NCBI RefSeq assembly: GCF_000419585.1
Contig: NZ_ATTH01000001.1
Span: 1,262,005 to 1,326,004, forward strand
Reading direction: 5' to 3'
Source: Salisaeta longa DSM 21114
GTDB taxonomy: Bacteria > Bacteroidota > Rhodothermia > Rhodothermales > Salinibacteraceae
Length of the DNA: 64,000 bases
A model generated the notes under the pieces. That model was not told the origin of the DNA, did no database searches, and saw only the letters and a list, made by a program, of their open reading frames with translations. The position numbers were made by a program, and so were the translations under genes. Positions 1 to 9,900 of this stretch are shown here, piece by piece. Within the stretch, counting starts at the first letter, position 1. The number at the start of each line of letters is the position of its first letter.

Positions 1-3000
1 TGGGACGGGGCCGCCCACGAACCCGCCTCAAGTGATGGCGCTGTTCCAATTGTGGGTTTGAACAACTTCGACGAAGACGATGCAGTCACCGCTACTGAAT
101 ATATCGGTCTCGATGATAGCGGTGCATTAAAAGCGGGTGCCTACGGGGCTACGGCAAACACGCAGTTGACACCCAATCAGTGGTATCACGTGGCCTTCGT
201 CTACTCAGGCGGACAGTGGACCTACTACGTGAACGGGACGCCGGACGGAACGGCCTCGGACGGCCTGCCTAGTAACCGGGAGGTGTGGGTTGGCAAAAGC
301 GCGGATTCGGACAACGGAGTCGCCGGGGTGATCAACAACACCCACTACTTCGGCGGGCAGATCGACCAGCTCCGCATCTGGTCGGCGGCGCTCACGCAAC
401 GCGAGATCCGCGCCCGCATGCACCAGACCATCGGAGAAGGGGATCCGGGGCGCGAGGACCTCACGCTCAGCTACCGCTTCGACGGCAGCGGCTCTACCGT
501 GACCTCAAACGCTGGCACGGCACAGGGCACGCTCCAGGGTGGTGCCGGGCGGCCTGCCTTCAGCAGCGCCCCCCTCGGCCAGCAGAGCGCCCTGGCCACG
601 CCGTCCTCAGACGCAACCGTGGGCCCGTCCGGCAGCGCGCTTTCCGCGTCGGTCGTCTCCGGCGATCCGGTGCAGCTCTACCGCTACGGGGCCGAGGACG
701 GTGCGGTGCGCGACGGCAGCGACGCGGGCGACGACTTCAGCGCCCTGCCCGACTTCATCTCCGAGCGCTCCGATCTGGTGTGGGGCGTCGATGCGCCAAA
801 GGACGCAAGCCCCAGCGCCACCCTCACGCTCGACTACAGCCACGTGGGCACTGCCGGTCCACTCACCACGCCCGTGAACCTGCTGCACCGCGAGCGCCCG
901 GGCGATCCGTGGGACATCGCCTCCGGCTGGACGAAAGACCCTGCCGCACAGACCTTCACCCACACCGGCCCCGCGCCCACCGGGCAGTACGCCCTGGCCG
1001 AATTTCCCAAAGCCGACCTGGCCGTGAGCCTCGCGCCCGCCTCGCAGGACGTGCGCATCGGCGATGACGCCGCGTTTACCGTCACCGTCACCAACACCGG
1101 CCCCGACGCCGCGCCCGCCGGGACGGCCGTTGCGCTCACCGCCATCACCGGCCTCGCCGACCCGTCCGCCGTTAGTGCCCCGTCCAGCGGCAGCTACGAC
1201 GCCGCGAACGGCACCTGGACGCTGGGCGCGCTGGCCTCGGGCGCGAGCGCCACGCTGGAGGTCACCAGTACATACAACGGCACTACCAACCTCGCCGTGC
1301 TTGGCGCTGCCCTCACGCCCCCGTCGGACGCCGTTGACCTCGAAGGGGACAACCACAACGCCAGTGCGCAAGTTGAGCTGGCCATCAAGCGTTTTCATGT
1401 GAGCGCCGCTGCCGGCAACGATGCCAACAGCGGCGAGAGCTGGGCACAGGCCTTTGCTACGCTCAGCAAGGCCCTGGATGTCGCGCAGACGCAGGATACG
1501 ATCTGGGTGGCCGAAGGCGTCTATTATCCTGACGAGGGACCGGGCGTTACCACAGGCGACCGCACCGCTGCCTTTACCATCACCGGTGCCCAGGACGGCC
1601 TGCACGTCTACGGCGGATTTTCGGGGAATGAGTCGAGCCTTGGCGCCCGCGACCCGAGTGCCCACCCCACGGTGCTCTCCGGCAACATCGGCGCCGCAGG
1701 CGACAGCACCGACAACAGCTACACGGTCCTGCATCTGGACGGCACGAGCGACCCGATCACCCGCGCCACGCGCCTCGATGGGCTCACCATTGCCCACGGC
1801 ACGGCCAACGGCTCCGAGGCGCAGGGCAACCTCACGCAGCAGGGTGCTGGGCTTTTCTGTAACGGAAACGGCGGCGACTGCAGCCCCGCGCTCTCCAACC
1901 TCCGTGTGACCGACAATGCCAGCACCTCCTGGGGCGCGGGAATCATGATTGACGGCACCAGCGGCGACGCCGACCCGCGCATTACCGGTACCGTCATTGC
2001 CAATAACCGCTCCACATTCCAGGGCGGCGGTCTGTTCGTGAAGGCCACGGACAGCCAGCCGGATCTCTACAACACGGTCATCGCAAACAACACAGCGGGC
2101 CAAAAAGGCGGCGGCCTGTTCGTGCGGCGCTCTACCCGCACCGACCTGGTGGGTGTCACATTCACCGGAAACACCGCTACCGAGGGCGGGGCCATCTACA
2201 ACCAGTTCACCAGCGGGAGCGCCGGGCCGGTGCTTCAAAACAGCCTCCTCTGGAACAACGGCGACACGAACAGCGGTGCCGAGATGGTGAGCGACGACGC
2301 GAGCGCCACGCTGTCCCACACCCTTATCGCGGGCGGGCTGAGCGGCATCGTCGAGAAAAACGGCGCCACGACCACCAACGGCGGCGGCAACCTGAGCAGC
2401 CCCCCGCAGTTCGTGAACGCCACCGACCCAAACGGTTTTGATGACGCCTTTGGCACCACCGACGACGGCCTGCGCCTCCTCCCTGGCAGCCCGGCCCTTG
2501 ACGTAGGCGACGGCAACGCTCTGCCCACCGACGCGCTTGACCTCGACGGTGACGGCGACACGTCGGAATTGCTCCCGATTGACCTCACCGGCGCCAACCG
2601 TGTGCAGGACGGCACCGTGGACCTCGGCGCCTACGAAGGCGGCACGCCCGCGCTGGCGTTCGACGCGTTTGCCCCCACCGCCGCCGCACCGGGCGAAACG
2701 GTCACGATCATCGGAACGCGCCTCACCAACACCTCCGAGGTGACCATTGGCGGCACCGATGCGTCGTTCACCGTCGAGTCGAGCACCGAGGTCACAGTCA
2801 CCATCCCCGACGATGCAACCACCGGCCCGGTGAAGCTCACCATGAACGGACAGACCGTCAGCGGTGCTACGGATCTTGGCGTGGTGGATGCCCCCTACGG
2901 CCCCGAAAACGCCCTCACATTTGATGGTGCAACCGACGGCAGCGGGGCGTACGTGCAGGCCCCCACCGACGTGCTGGATACGACCGCGCCGTTTACCGTC

Positions 3001-6000
3001 GAGGCATGGATCAAGTGGGACGGAAGCGACGGCTTCCGGGCCTTCTTCAGCAAGCCGGACGGCGGCACCTCCTCCGGCGTCGCCCTCGTGGTGTTCGACG
3101 GTGAATTGGTGGCAGGGCTCGACCCTGCTGGGAGCGGCCCCACCCGATCGGTGAGCCTCACGTCGACGCCCGCCAACGAGTGGGTCCACGTGGCCACCAC
3201 GTACGACGGCACCGCGCAGGCGCTCTACGTCAACGGCGAGCGGGTCGATGCGGCCACGTACACGAGCGAAGCCTTCACCACTGCGTCCAACGAGCCGGTC
3301 CTCATCGGACGCGAGTTTCTGCCGGGTTTCCTCAACGACCGCACCTTCCCCGGCCAGATCGACCAGGTGCGCACGTGGGACGCGGTGCTCACGCAGGAGC
3401 AGATTCGCGCCCGCATGCACCGCACGATTGCACGGGGCACGCCCGCTGCATCGAACCTTGTGGCCAGCTACCGCTTCGACGCGGGCAGCGGCGGGATGGC
3501 CTTCGACTACGTGGGCCCCTACGCCGGCACGCGCAACAACAGCCCAACCTGGACGCCCGTTAGCGGCGCGCGCCTCGGGCAAGAAAGCGCCGTTGCTACA
3601 AACGGAGCACCCGCGAGCGTCGGCCCGGCCGACGCCACGCTTACGGCGGCCAACGTTTCCGCTGGCGATACCGTGCAGCTTTACCGCTACGGAAGCGCCG
3701 ACGGCCCCACCCGCACCACAAGCAACGACGGCGACGACCTGAGCGGCGTCTACCCAACGGAGCGCGCTAATCTCACATGGGGCATTGCCCGGCCCGACAG
3801 CAGCGCTCCCACCGCCACCCTCACCCTCAGCTACGGCGGCGTGCAGAGCCTCTCCGGCACGGTGGACCTCCTGCGCCGCGACGCGCCCGGCGCTCCGTGG
3901 ACCCGCGCCACCGCCTGGACGCACGACCCGGCCAATCAGCGGTTCACGTTCAGCGGCCCCGTGCCGACCGGCGAGTACGCCGTTGCCACGCGCCCGCCCA
4001 TCCACGTAGACGCGGCCAACGGCGACGATGCCAACCCCGGCACGAGCTGGGACCAGCCATTTGCAACCCTCACGAAGGCGCTCAACGTAGCCACCGGCAT
4101 CGACGAGATATGGATCGCCGAAGGCACGTACCACCCCGACGAGGGACCGGGCGTCACGGCCGACGACCGAACGGCCAGCTTCACGATCACCGGCGCACAG
4201 GACGGCCTGAAGATCTACGGCGGCTTTGCAAACGGCGACGCCTTTGCCGACCGCGCTCCGACCGACCACCCCGTTGTTCTTAGCGGCGACGTTGGCGCGG
4301 CAGGCGACGCGTCCGACAACAGCTACACGGTGGTCTATCTGGACGGCACCACCGGCGGACCGATCACGCCCGCCACAGCACTTCGCGGGCTTACCGTGGC
4401 CGACGGCTATGCCAACGGCGACTCCGCGATCGAGCAGCAACTACGCGGGGCCGGAATGTACTGCAACGGCGCGGGTCGTGGAAACGCCTGTAGTCCAACG
4501 CTCGCCGGCATAATTTTTCGGAATCATACAGCAACGTTTCTGTCGCCCGCTACGACGGCTCCGCACGGCGGCGCACTGTTCAACAACGGACGAAACAACG
4601 GGGCCAGCAGTCCCCACATTGTGAACAGCATATTTGTTGGTAACCAGGCGCAGGCCTCCGGTGGAGCGCTGTTCAACGACGGCGCGGGGGGCACGAGCAG
4701 CCCACGCATCACGAATTCCGTCTTCATCAACAACCGTGCGGGCGTGGATGGAGGAGCCATGTACAACGCAGGAGCGGGCGGCACAAGCAACTCCTCCATT
4801 GTCAACTCGACCTTCGTCAACAACAGCGCAAGTGACGGCGGCGCCCTCTTTAATGAGGGATCGGCCACCGACGCCCCGTCGCTGTCGAACGTCATCGTGT
4901 ACGGCAACACCGCCTCGGACCGCGGCGATCAGATCGCCAACCAGGGCGTCAGTCTCACAATCAGTCACTCACTCGTAGAGGGAGGGCTTGCAGGCATCAG
5001 CGAGGACGCGTCCTCGTCGACCACCGACGGCGGCGGAAATCTCGACTCGGATCCGCAGTTCGTAGACTCGGGGACCCCGGCCGGCCCGGACGGCACCTTC
5101 GGCACCGCCGACGACGGCCTGCGCCTCTATGCCGGCAGCCCGGCAGTCGATGCGGGCGACAACAACGCCTTGCCCGCCGATGCCGCAGACCTGGACGGCG
5201 ACGGCGATACCTCCGAGCGCCTTCCGGTTGATCTCGCAGGCGCCGCGCGCGTGGAAAACGGCACCGTCAACGCCGGAGCATACGAGGCAGCCGCGTCCAT
5301 TCCGCTTGCGATTATCGACGGATCAGGCGAGGGCCTCGCCTTTGAGGCACAGGTTGCACCCGGTACGCAGAACAACCCCGTCGGCATTCTGGGCTTCGAT
5401 GGTGTAGTGGCCGGTGCCAAGCTCAACGCCCTCACCATCACCAACACCGCTCCGGGGGTGGCCGGCATCAGCGCCGCACGCCTGTTCTGGTCGACGGATC
5501 AGACGCTCGAGCCCAGTAGCGACGCCGTCCTCGGCACCCTACCCATCGACCCGGCAAGCGCCCCGGCCACCCTTTCCTTTGCGGAGGTGCGCCAACCCAT
5601 TGGTGCTACCCCCGGCTACGTTCTCCTGGCCCTCGATGTGAAGCCTGGGGCGGCCGCCTCCGGCGTGCAGTTCGTGGTTGCCCGTCCCCGTGACCTTGCG
5701 ATTACGAACGGATCGCTTCGCACCATCAACGGCACGCGCCGCTCGACCTTCGAGCGGCTTCCGCTCTCCAGCCAGCCGACGGCCCTCCCCGTCGAGTTTG
5801 CCCGCTTCGAGGTCCAAAGCACCAAGACCGGCGCACTCCTCAGCTGGACCACCGCCTCGGAGACCAATAACGCCGGGTTTAAGGTTCAGCGCCACATCGC
5901 CGATCATGCGAACGCCTCCGCAGCGCCCACATCCGCCGATAGAGCTGACGCGTCGGGCGTCGCGTGGCAGACGGTCGGGCGTGTCGACGGGGCCGGGACA

Positions 6001-6411
6001 ACCACGCAGCCCCAGACCTACCGCTTCCGCGACACAGCCCTGCCCTACGCGGCCGATTCGATTGCATATCGCCTCAAGCAGGTCGATAGCGATGGCAGCG
6101 TCTCGTTCTCCAAACAGGTCACCATGCGGCGCGGGGCGGTGCAGCAGCTCCGGCTCTTGGGCACCTTTCCCAACCCGGCCCGCACGCGCGCCACGGTGCG
6201 GTTTGCCGTGCCCAAGGGCGCGGACGATGCAGCCGTGCGCCTCGTGCTCTACGATGTGCTGGGGCGGCAAGTGCGCACCGTGCGTACGAAGGCCACGGCC
6301 GGACGCCACGAGCTACAACTACGCGTAGGCGGTCTCGCCAGCGGCCTCTACTTCTTGCGGCTGCAAGCGGGCGGCCGCACCCAAACCCAAAAAATTACCG
6401 TGGTGCAGTAG
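1..6411 (+). CDS. Giant T9SS-sorted surface protein with LamG and choice-of-anchor Q modules (5' partial)
   Basis: The frame is open to the first base of the window, so the true start and any signal peptide lie outside; the GTG at 52 is only the first internal start-like codon. Modules in order by nucleotide: LamG/concanavalin-like domain (about 1-430), a linker domain, DUF11-like repeat (about 1010-1380), choice-of-anchor Q parallel beta-helix (about 1390-2640, with repeated N-N-x-A-x-x-G-G-G turns), IPT/TIG domain (2640-2890), second LamG (2900-3430), second choice-of-anchor Q helix (4000-5290), and a T9SS type A sorting domain (about 6120-6411) with FPNPA and GLYFLRL motifs. The LamG plus helix unit is duplicated. 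T9SS substrates are exported to or past the outer membrane; an adhesin or glycan-binding role is inferred. It is the closest relative in the window of the next gene. Confidence 0.85.
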   Translation, partial: WDGAAHEPASSDGAVPIVGLNNFDEDDAVTATEYIGLDDSGALKAGAYGATANTQLTPNQWYHVAFVYSGGQWTYYVNGTPDGTASDGLPSNREVWVGKSADSDNGVAGVINNTHYFGGQIDQLRIWSAALTQREIRARMHQTIGEGDPGREDLTLSYRFDGSGSTVTSNAGTAQGTLQGGAGRPAFSSAPLGQQSALATPSSDATVGPSGSALSASVVSGDPVQLYRYGAEDGAVRDGSDAGDDFSALPDFISERSDLVWGVDAPKDASPSATLTLDYSHVGTAGPLTTPVNLLHRERPGDPWDIASGWTKDPAAQTFTHTGPAPTGQYALAEFPKADLAVSLAPASQDVRIGDDAAFTVTVTNTGPDAAPAGTAVALTAITGLADPSAVSAPSSGSYDAANGTWTLGALASGASATLEVTSTYNGTTNLAVLGAALTPPSDAVDLEGDNHNASAQVELAIKRFHVSAAAGNDANSGESWAQAFATLSKALDVAQTQDTIWVAEGVYYPDEGPGVTTGDRTAAFTITGAQDGLHVYGGFSGNESSLGARDPSAHPTVLSGNIGAAGDSTDNSYTVLHLDGTSDPITRATRLDGLTIAHGTANGSEAQGNLTQQGAGLFCNGNGGDCSPALSNLRVTDNASTSWGAGIMIDGTSGDADPRITGTVIANNRSTFQGGGLFVKATDSQPDLYNTVIANNTAGQKGGGLFVRRSTRTDLVGVTFTGNTATEGGAIYNQFTSGSAGPVLQNSLLWNNGDTNSGAEMVSDDASATLSHTLIAGGLSGIVEKNGATTTNGGGNLSSPPQFVNATDPNGFDDAFGTTDDGLRLLPGSPALDVGDGNALPTDALDLDGDGDTSELLPIDLTGANRVQDGTVDLGAYEGGTPALAFDAFAPTAAAPGETVTIIGTRLTNTSEVTIGGTDASFTVESSTEVTVTIPDDATTGPVKLTMNGQTVSGATDLGVVDAPYGPENALTFDGATDGSGAYVQAPTDVLDTTAPFTVEAWIKWDGSDGFRAFFSKPDGGTSSGVALVVFDGELVAGLDPAGSGPTRSVSLTSTPANEWVHVATTYDGTAQALYVNGERVDAATYTSEAFTTASNEPVLIGREFLPGFLNDRTFPGQIDQVRTWDAVLTQEQIRARMHRTIARGTPAASNLVASYRFDAGSGGMAFDYVGPYAGTRNNSPTWTPVSGARLGQESAVATNGAPASVGPADATLTAANVSAGDTVQLYRYGSADGPTRTTSNDGDDLSGVYPTERANLTWGIARPDSSAPTATLTLSYGGVQSLSGTVDLLRRDAPGAPWTRATAWTHDPANQRFTFSGPVPTGEYAVATRPPIHVDAANGDDANPGTSWDQPFATLTKALNVATGIDEIWIAEGTYHPDEGPGVTADDRTASFTITGAQDGLKIYGGFANGDAFADRAPTDHPVVLSGDVGAAGDASDNSYTVVYLDGTTGGPITPATALRGLTVADGYANGDSAIEQQLRGAGMYCNGAGRGNACSPTLAGIIFRNHTATFLSPATTAPHGGALFNNGRNNGASSPHIVNSIFVGNQAQASGGALFNDGAGGTSSPRITNSVFINNRAGVDGGAMYNAGAGGTSNSSIVNSTFVNNSASDGGALFNEGSATDAPSLSNVIVYGNTASDRGDQIANQGVSLTISHSLVEGGLAGISEDASSSTTDGGGNLDSDPQFVDSGTPAGPDGTFGTADDGLRLYAGSPAVDAGDNNALPADAADLDGDGDTSERLPVDLAGAARVENGTVNAGAYEAAASIPLAIIDGSGEGLAFEAQVAPGTQNNPVGILGFDGVVAGAKLNALTITNTAPGVAGISAARLFWSTDQTLEPSSDAVLGTLPIDPASAPATLSFAEVRQPIGATPGYVLLALDVKPGAAASGVQFVVARPRDLAITNGSLRTINGTRRSTFERLPLSSQPTALPVEFARFEVQSTKTGALLSWTTASETNNAGFKVQRHIADHANASAAPTSADRADASGVAWQTVGRVDGAGTTTQPQTYRFRDTALPYAADSIAYRLKQVDSDGSVSFSKQVTMRRGAVQQLRLLGTFPNPARTRATVRFAVPKGADDAAVRLVLYDVLGRQVRTVRTKATAGRHELQLRVGGLASGLYFLRLQAGGRTQTQKITVVQ
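6094..6411 (+). repeat. T9SS sorting-domain repeat, copy 1 of 3 (318 bp)
   Basis: From GGCAGCGTCTCGTTCTCC to the stop codon this stretch is near-identical to 13779-14096 and 24508-24825, and all three copies are exactly 318 bp. Third codon positions are conserved as well, which protein-level constraint alone would not require. Confidence 0.85.
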
Positions 6412-6944
6412 CTATCTGATGTAAAAACGTTGCTGCACAACGGACGGCCTTGCGTCCATGACCCGCATGTGCCGCGCTGCGGGCAGACACGGGTGGTGGG
6501 CGCAGCGGCTGTGCGAGTATCCAGGAGGGAGTGCGTACGCTATAAAATTTGTGATGAAACAGTGAATTGGCTATCCAAACCATCGTTTGCATCCACTGAG
6601 GGCCGTGTTGTGCCCGGTGACACAAATATGCAAACATCTGACACAAATATACAAACGGCAAATACAGCACTGCTCTACGTTGGGTAGTACATGTAGCTAT
6701 TCCAGTACCCGAACGCCCAGGATGCGCACGACGACGCGCCGCACACGAACCGCTAGGCTCGCACCCCGAGGCCCGTCCACGGCACGGACGGCAGCCCAGC
6801 GGCCGGGCGTTTCGTGCACCAGAACGGAAATGCTACGTCACCGCCGCCGTCGTCGCCTTTGCACACAGGTGCAGGCGTTGGCCGCAACGGCGCGCGCCCC
6901 CGCCGACGCCTGCGCCCCAACCCAACAGCAATCTCTTTGAACCG
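6412..6944. other. Intergenic region between the two giant surface-protein genes
   Basis: This 533-bp stretch has no convincing gene. It includes a relatively AT-rich part (about 6540-6680) in GC-rich surroundings, with a TATAAAATTTG string at about 6542 that resembles a -10/-7 element and the pair of direct repeats listed separately. The part after about 6700 is GC-rich and featureless to my reading. Confidence 0.6.
6618..6656 (+). promoter_or_regulatory. Two direct repeats of TGACACAAATATRCAAAC, 21-bp period
   Basis: Copies at 6618-6635 and 6639-6656 differ at one base. A 21-bp period places both copies on the same face of the helix, as in classical AraC-type half-site pairs. They lie about 290 bp upstream of the 6945 start. 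Binding of the AraC-domain regulator encoded at 14167-18594 is only an inference. Confidence 0.4.
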
Positions 6945-9900
6945 ATGCCCATGGCCTTGCCCGTCCGTTTCCAACACGCTTCGCCCCTTCGCCTCATACC
7001 TACGCTGCTGCTTGCGTTGCTCATTGCCGGCACGGCCCCCGCGGCCTTTGGCCAGCAAGTGATCTATGTCGACGACAGCGCCTCGGGCGCCAATGACGGC
7101 TCCTCCTGGGCCAACGCCTACACCGGCCTCCAGGAAGCCATCGACAACGCCACCGGTAACGACCAGATCTGGATTGCCGAGGGCACGTACAAACCGACAT
7201 TCAAGCGCCCGGGCACGGTGCAGTTTTCGTATCTCGCCTATCGCAACCGGTCGTTCGTCATCCCCGACAGCAAAGACGGACTGAAGCTCTACGGCGGCTT
7301 TAATGGCACGGAGACGGCCCTCGACCAGCGCGATCCCGGCGCCCACGAGGTCATCCTTTCCGGCGATCTCGGTCCTGGTGACGATGCTTCCTTCGATCCC
7401 GACTTCGATTCGGATGCCAATACGAATGCGACCGGCGACATTGTGGACCCGGTTCCCGAAACGCGATCCGCCACCGACCATCTGAGAGCGGGGCTCACGA
7501 GTGGACCGCCCGAGCTGGGCTGGGGGGCCAACGTGAACCACGTCGTGTTTCTCGGCGGCGGCCTCTCGCGAAGTACCGTCATCGACGGCGTCACCATCAC
7601 CGGCGGCTTTGCCGTGGCGCAGTTCGTCTCCACATCCACCGGTGATTTTGTTGGGGGCGAACAGCGCAACTTCGGCGGGGGGCTGTTTTGCGACGGATGC
7701 AGCGCCACGATGCGGGGCGTCACGTTTCGGGGCAACTATGCCGCTGCACGAGGCGGGGCGGTGTACGTGACGGGCGGCGGCAGCCCACACTTCATCAACA
7801 GCGTCTTCTGGGGCAACAATGCTGGCAAGCGGCCACCAACCGTTAGCAATCCTCCGGGTGATAGAGAGTTCAGATTTTATCTTGTTAGTAGGCTCGGCGA
7901 TACCAATGGACAACCCATTACCGATCAGATCAGTGATGGCTTGGGCTCGGCAGTGTTCAACGACGGCAGCTCGCCGGACATCGACTTTTCCACCTTTTAC
8001 CAGCATCCCGGAGGTGCCAGCACACTGGAGAACATCGCGGGCGACGACGTGCTGTTTGCTGATAACGATGCAGTCGGCAATGATCTTGACCTTGACCCGA
8101 GCAGCCCGACTTTCCTGCAAATCGATACGGAGACCAGTTCGCTGGTGGACGCGGGCAGTACCAGCCGCCTCCCCGCCGATGCCGAGGATCTGGACGGCGA
8201 CAGCGACACGTCCGAGCCGCTACCCATAGATGCACGCGGGAACGAGCGGATCCAGGGCGCCGCTCCCGACCCCGGCGCGTACGAAAGTCCCTTTAGCACC
8301 GCGCCGAATCCTGCCGCGAGTGCCGTTCCCATAGGCGACCGTCTTCGGATCGAGGGCAGGGGCGTGGATGCCGCCACCGCCGTGCGCATCGGCGGCACGC
8401 CCGCCACGAACCTCACGGGCACGGGCGACGGCAACGAGCGCATCACCGTCACCGTGGCCGAGGGCACAACCTCCGGCCCCGTCGAGATCGACACGCCGGG
8501 CGGCACGATCACGACCGAAGAACCGGTGGAGGTGACCCCGCCCGCCTACGGCCCTGGGCAGGCGCTGGGTGCACCCGGCTCCGTGGAGATCAGTGACCCG
8601 TCTGCCTTCACCTTCCCCACGCCAACGAGCGGATCCAGCGGCTTTACCGTCAGCCTGTGGACGAAGGGCAGCTTCTCGGTACAAAAAGAAGAAAATGAAC
8701 CCAGCGGCTGGGGCCTGTCTGGCTCGCCGGGTGGAGAGGCTACGTTCTTTGTCAATTTTGAAGGGGAAGATGACGCCGGAAATACAATAGTTAGAAATGT
8801 CCCTACATCCATTAGTGTCCCCGATGACGGGCAGTGGCATCACGTGGCAGCCACATATCAGTTTAACGATGCCAATGAAGGAACGCACATAGCAAAAGTC
8901 TATGTTGACGGCTTTAAACAACGCGCTTCGCGAACAGGTGACGACCTTCGTTTGACCAACACCCGCCGGCCATCAACAAACGACGCGCCCGTCACCATCG
9001 ACGCAGGGGGCACGCTCGATCAAGTGCGCATTTACGACCGTCCGCTTGCCGAAAGCGACCTGCTCACGGACAACTCCACCAGCGATGCTGCCGAACTCAA
9101 CGTGCGCCGTCGCATCCACCGCACGGCGGATCTGTCGGACGGGCAGTATAGCGGCCTGATTGCGGAGTACCGCTTCGACAGCGGCGATCCCAACATCGCC
9201 TTCGACTATGCCGGACGCAACAGCGGCACGTACCAGAACAGCGCCGGACCCGTCCTCAGCACCGCGCCCGTTGGGCAGGATGCCGGAGCCAACCCCGTCG
9301 GTCCGGATGGGGCCTCGTTTGCAGTGAATGGAGGACCAAGATCTAGCACGCAGTTTATGGGACTGTACCGATATGGAGTGTCTAACGGATCGGTGCGTAC
9401 CAGCGCCGATCCAGGCGAAGTCTTCGATTCCGCTCTGCCGAACAACCTCACTGAACGAGCGGCACTTACGTGGGGCGGATATATCGAGCGGACGAACAAC
9501 GCTAACACAATCTTCGAGAGCAAGAACATACTTGCGCTTTCGGTTGACACACTTGAATATGCCAACGTTACGGGAATCTCTGAGCCGGTGGGATTGCTCT
9601 GGCGAAGCGGACCAGGTGACACGTGGCGCGTGGCGAACTATTCCATGAAAGACGCAGAGGCCCAAACATTCTCCACACCACCTAATACCGTAATTCCAAC
9701 GGGTGAACTGGCGCTGGCGTCCTTCCCCTTCTCGGATCTGCATCTGACGCTGACGCCCGAAACGCAAACGGCCGCTCCTGGGGAAACAATCACCTTCACT
9801 GCCACCCTTACCAACGACGGCCCGGACGACGTGCCCGGCGTGACGGTCGACTTCGACGCCACCGCCTTGAGCGGCCTCTCGGGGTCCGGCGGCACCTTTT

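Noticed and set aside
607..4440. A very long open frame on the minus strand opposite the first adhesin gene
   Set aside because: It lies antisense to a well-supported domain-rich gene, has Gly/Val/Ala/Arg-rich low-complexity composition and no domain; long antisense frames are expected in GC-rich coding DNA.
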